From NCBI GenBank assembly GCA_963699825.1, contig CAVOVI010000011.1:61842-125841 (forward strand): a stretch of DNA of 64,000 nt, given 5' to 3'. The DNA is from SPDF01 sp963699825. Lineage in GTDB: Bacteria; Gemmatimonadota; Gemmatimonadetes; Gemmatimonadales; GWC2-71-9. Positions within the stretch are counted from its first letter, which is position 1. Every line of letters begins with the position of its first letter. Of the stretch, positions 63,509 through 64,000 are shown one piece after another. The position numbers were made by a program, and so were the translations under genes. The notes under the pieces were generated by a model that worked only from the letters and a program-made list of their open reading frames with translations, was not told where the DNA came from and did not search any database.

Positions 63509-64000
63509 ATGCTCGGGTGTCTCTCTCTGCCGTTTCGCCTGCTTGGACTTCTGCTCGTTGCGGCGCTGGTCTACTTCGGTTGGAAGGAACGGGACCGGAT
63601 TGCGCCGTACTGGCATCGGCTGACCGACCGTCCTCCGGCCACCGCGACCGGGACCGCTGGCCGGCCGGGCGAGTCGGCGATTCAGCGGGCGACGAACAAG
63701 ATCGACAGCCTGAACGGCTGGGGCGCCGATTCGGTGACCCTCACCGCGGCGGAGATGGCGTCGCTGGTCGGCGCTGGCCTCGACCAGCAGGTTCGCCGGG
63801 AGCTCGATTCGCTGGAGGTGACACTCGGCGAGGGCCGCATCGCGGTGAGCGGGAAGATCCGGACGGCGGGACTGCCGCGGGATGTGCTGGGGCCGTTGGC
63901 CGGCGCACTGAACGACCGGGAGCCGGTCTCGGGCGCGGGTCCGGTTCAGGTCACCGGCCCCGGCCGCGCGGAGTGGCGGCTCGACGCCTTCCAGGTGCGT
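63509..64000 (+). CDS. Membrane-anchored protein, 3'-truncated by window edge
   Basis: The ATG at 63509 begins right after the larE stop (TGA 63506-63508), and the frame stays open for 164 codons to the end. One hydrophobic segment (residues 8-22, PFRLLGLLLVAALVYFG) is followed by a Pro/Thr linker and a domain with SVTLTAAEMASLVGAGLDQQ, SLEVTLGEGRIAVSGKIR and GPVQVTGPGRAEW. That alternating beta pattern recalls tubular lipid-binding or DUF2993-type folds, but the family is not certain. Likely co-translated with larE. Confidence 0.7.
   Translation, partial: MLGCLSLPFRLLGLLLVAALVYFGWKERDRIAPYWHRLTDRPPATATGTAGRPGESAIQRATNKIDSLNGWGADSVTLTAAEMASLVGAGLDQQVRRELDSLEVTLGEGRIAVSGKIRTAGLPRDVLGPLAGALNDREPVSGAGPVQVTGPGRAEWRLDAFQVR

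Overview
This window is GC-rich, densely coded chromosomal DNA. I infer a Gemmatimonadota bacterium or a close relative. The reasons are the mix of DUF2911 and DUF4402 proteins, a PCYCGC-type Tat protein, an MglA/roadblock pair beside pgsA, a bacillithiol deacetylase, and MacB-type permease arrays. No 16S gene or tRNA is present to settle this.

Layout. 1-1458: a truncated unknown gene, a small DUF1905/AbrB-like gene and a 700-bp non-coding stretch with DnaA-box-like sites around an AT-rich core (possible replication origin), then a REP-type palindrome and a C-rich tract. 1459-7921: a central-carbon cluster (pyk, PhnP-like hydrolase, pgi, class II aldolase) followed by YtxH and YihY membrane proteins. 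7809-13707 (minus): a chaperone-usher-like secretion operon with three DUF4402 subunits, a chaperone and an unusual usher, behind a long leader. 13923-21852: SRP RNA, dnaX, ebfC, recR, a small membrane protein, mglB-like, mglA, pgsA, cinA, grpE and dnaJ. 21767-30505 (minus): ppk1, a lipoprotein, a 4TM protein, an S9 peptidase, mnmA, a cysteine desulfurase and bshB1. 30562-40427 (minus): creatininase, a secreted protein, then TolC, a MacA-like adaptor, one ATPase and four tandem MacB-like permeases. 40446-44429: a very large orphan NtrY-like histidine kinase. 44539-47866: a PCYCGC-type protein and three tandem DUF2911 paralogues. 47962-56183: comM, then a TetR/TolC/adaptor/RND efflux operon. 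56230-59325: a probable metal-uptake cassette. 59426-64000: M16 peptidase, arfB, larE and a truncated membrane protein.

Three themes cut across the annotation. (1) At least six otherwise intact genes are interrupted by what look like single inserted bases (usher, ppk1, the 4TM protein, the third DUF2911 gene, and the RND pump twice). One DUF4402 gene carries a compensated deletion/insertion pair. This looks more like sequence error than decay, but needs read-level checking. (2) Several operon-leading genes have a TANNNT hexamer whose last base lies 7 nt before the start codon, with no Shine-Dalgarno, which implies leaderless mRNAs. (3) Two dispersed repeat families, a REP-like palindrome and a (CCTCCCCG)-type tract, have spread into intergenic DNA and also into the coding linkers of dnaX and dnaJ.

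The most system-like novelty is the DUF4402/chaperone/usher operon. Next are the one-ATPase, four-permease MacAB-TolC array and the possible origin.
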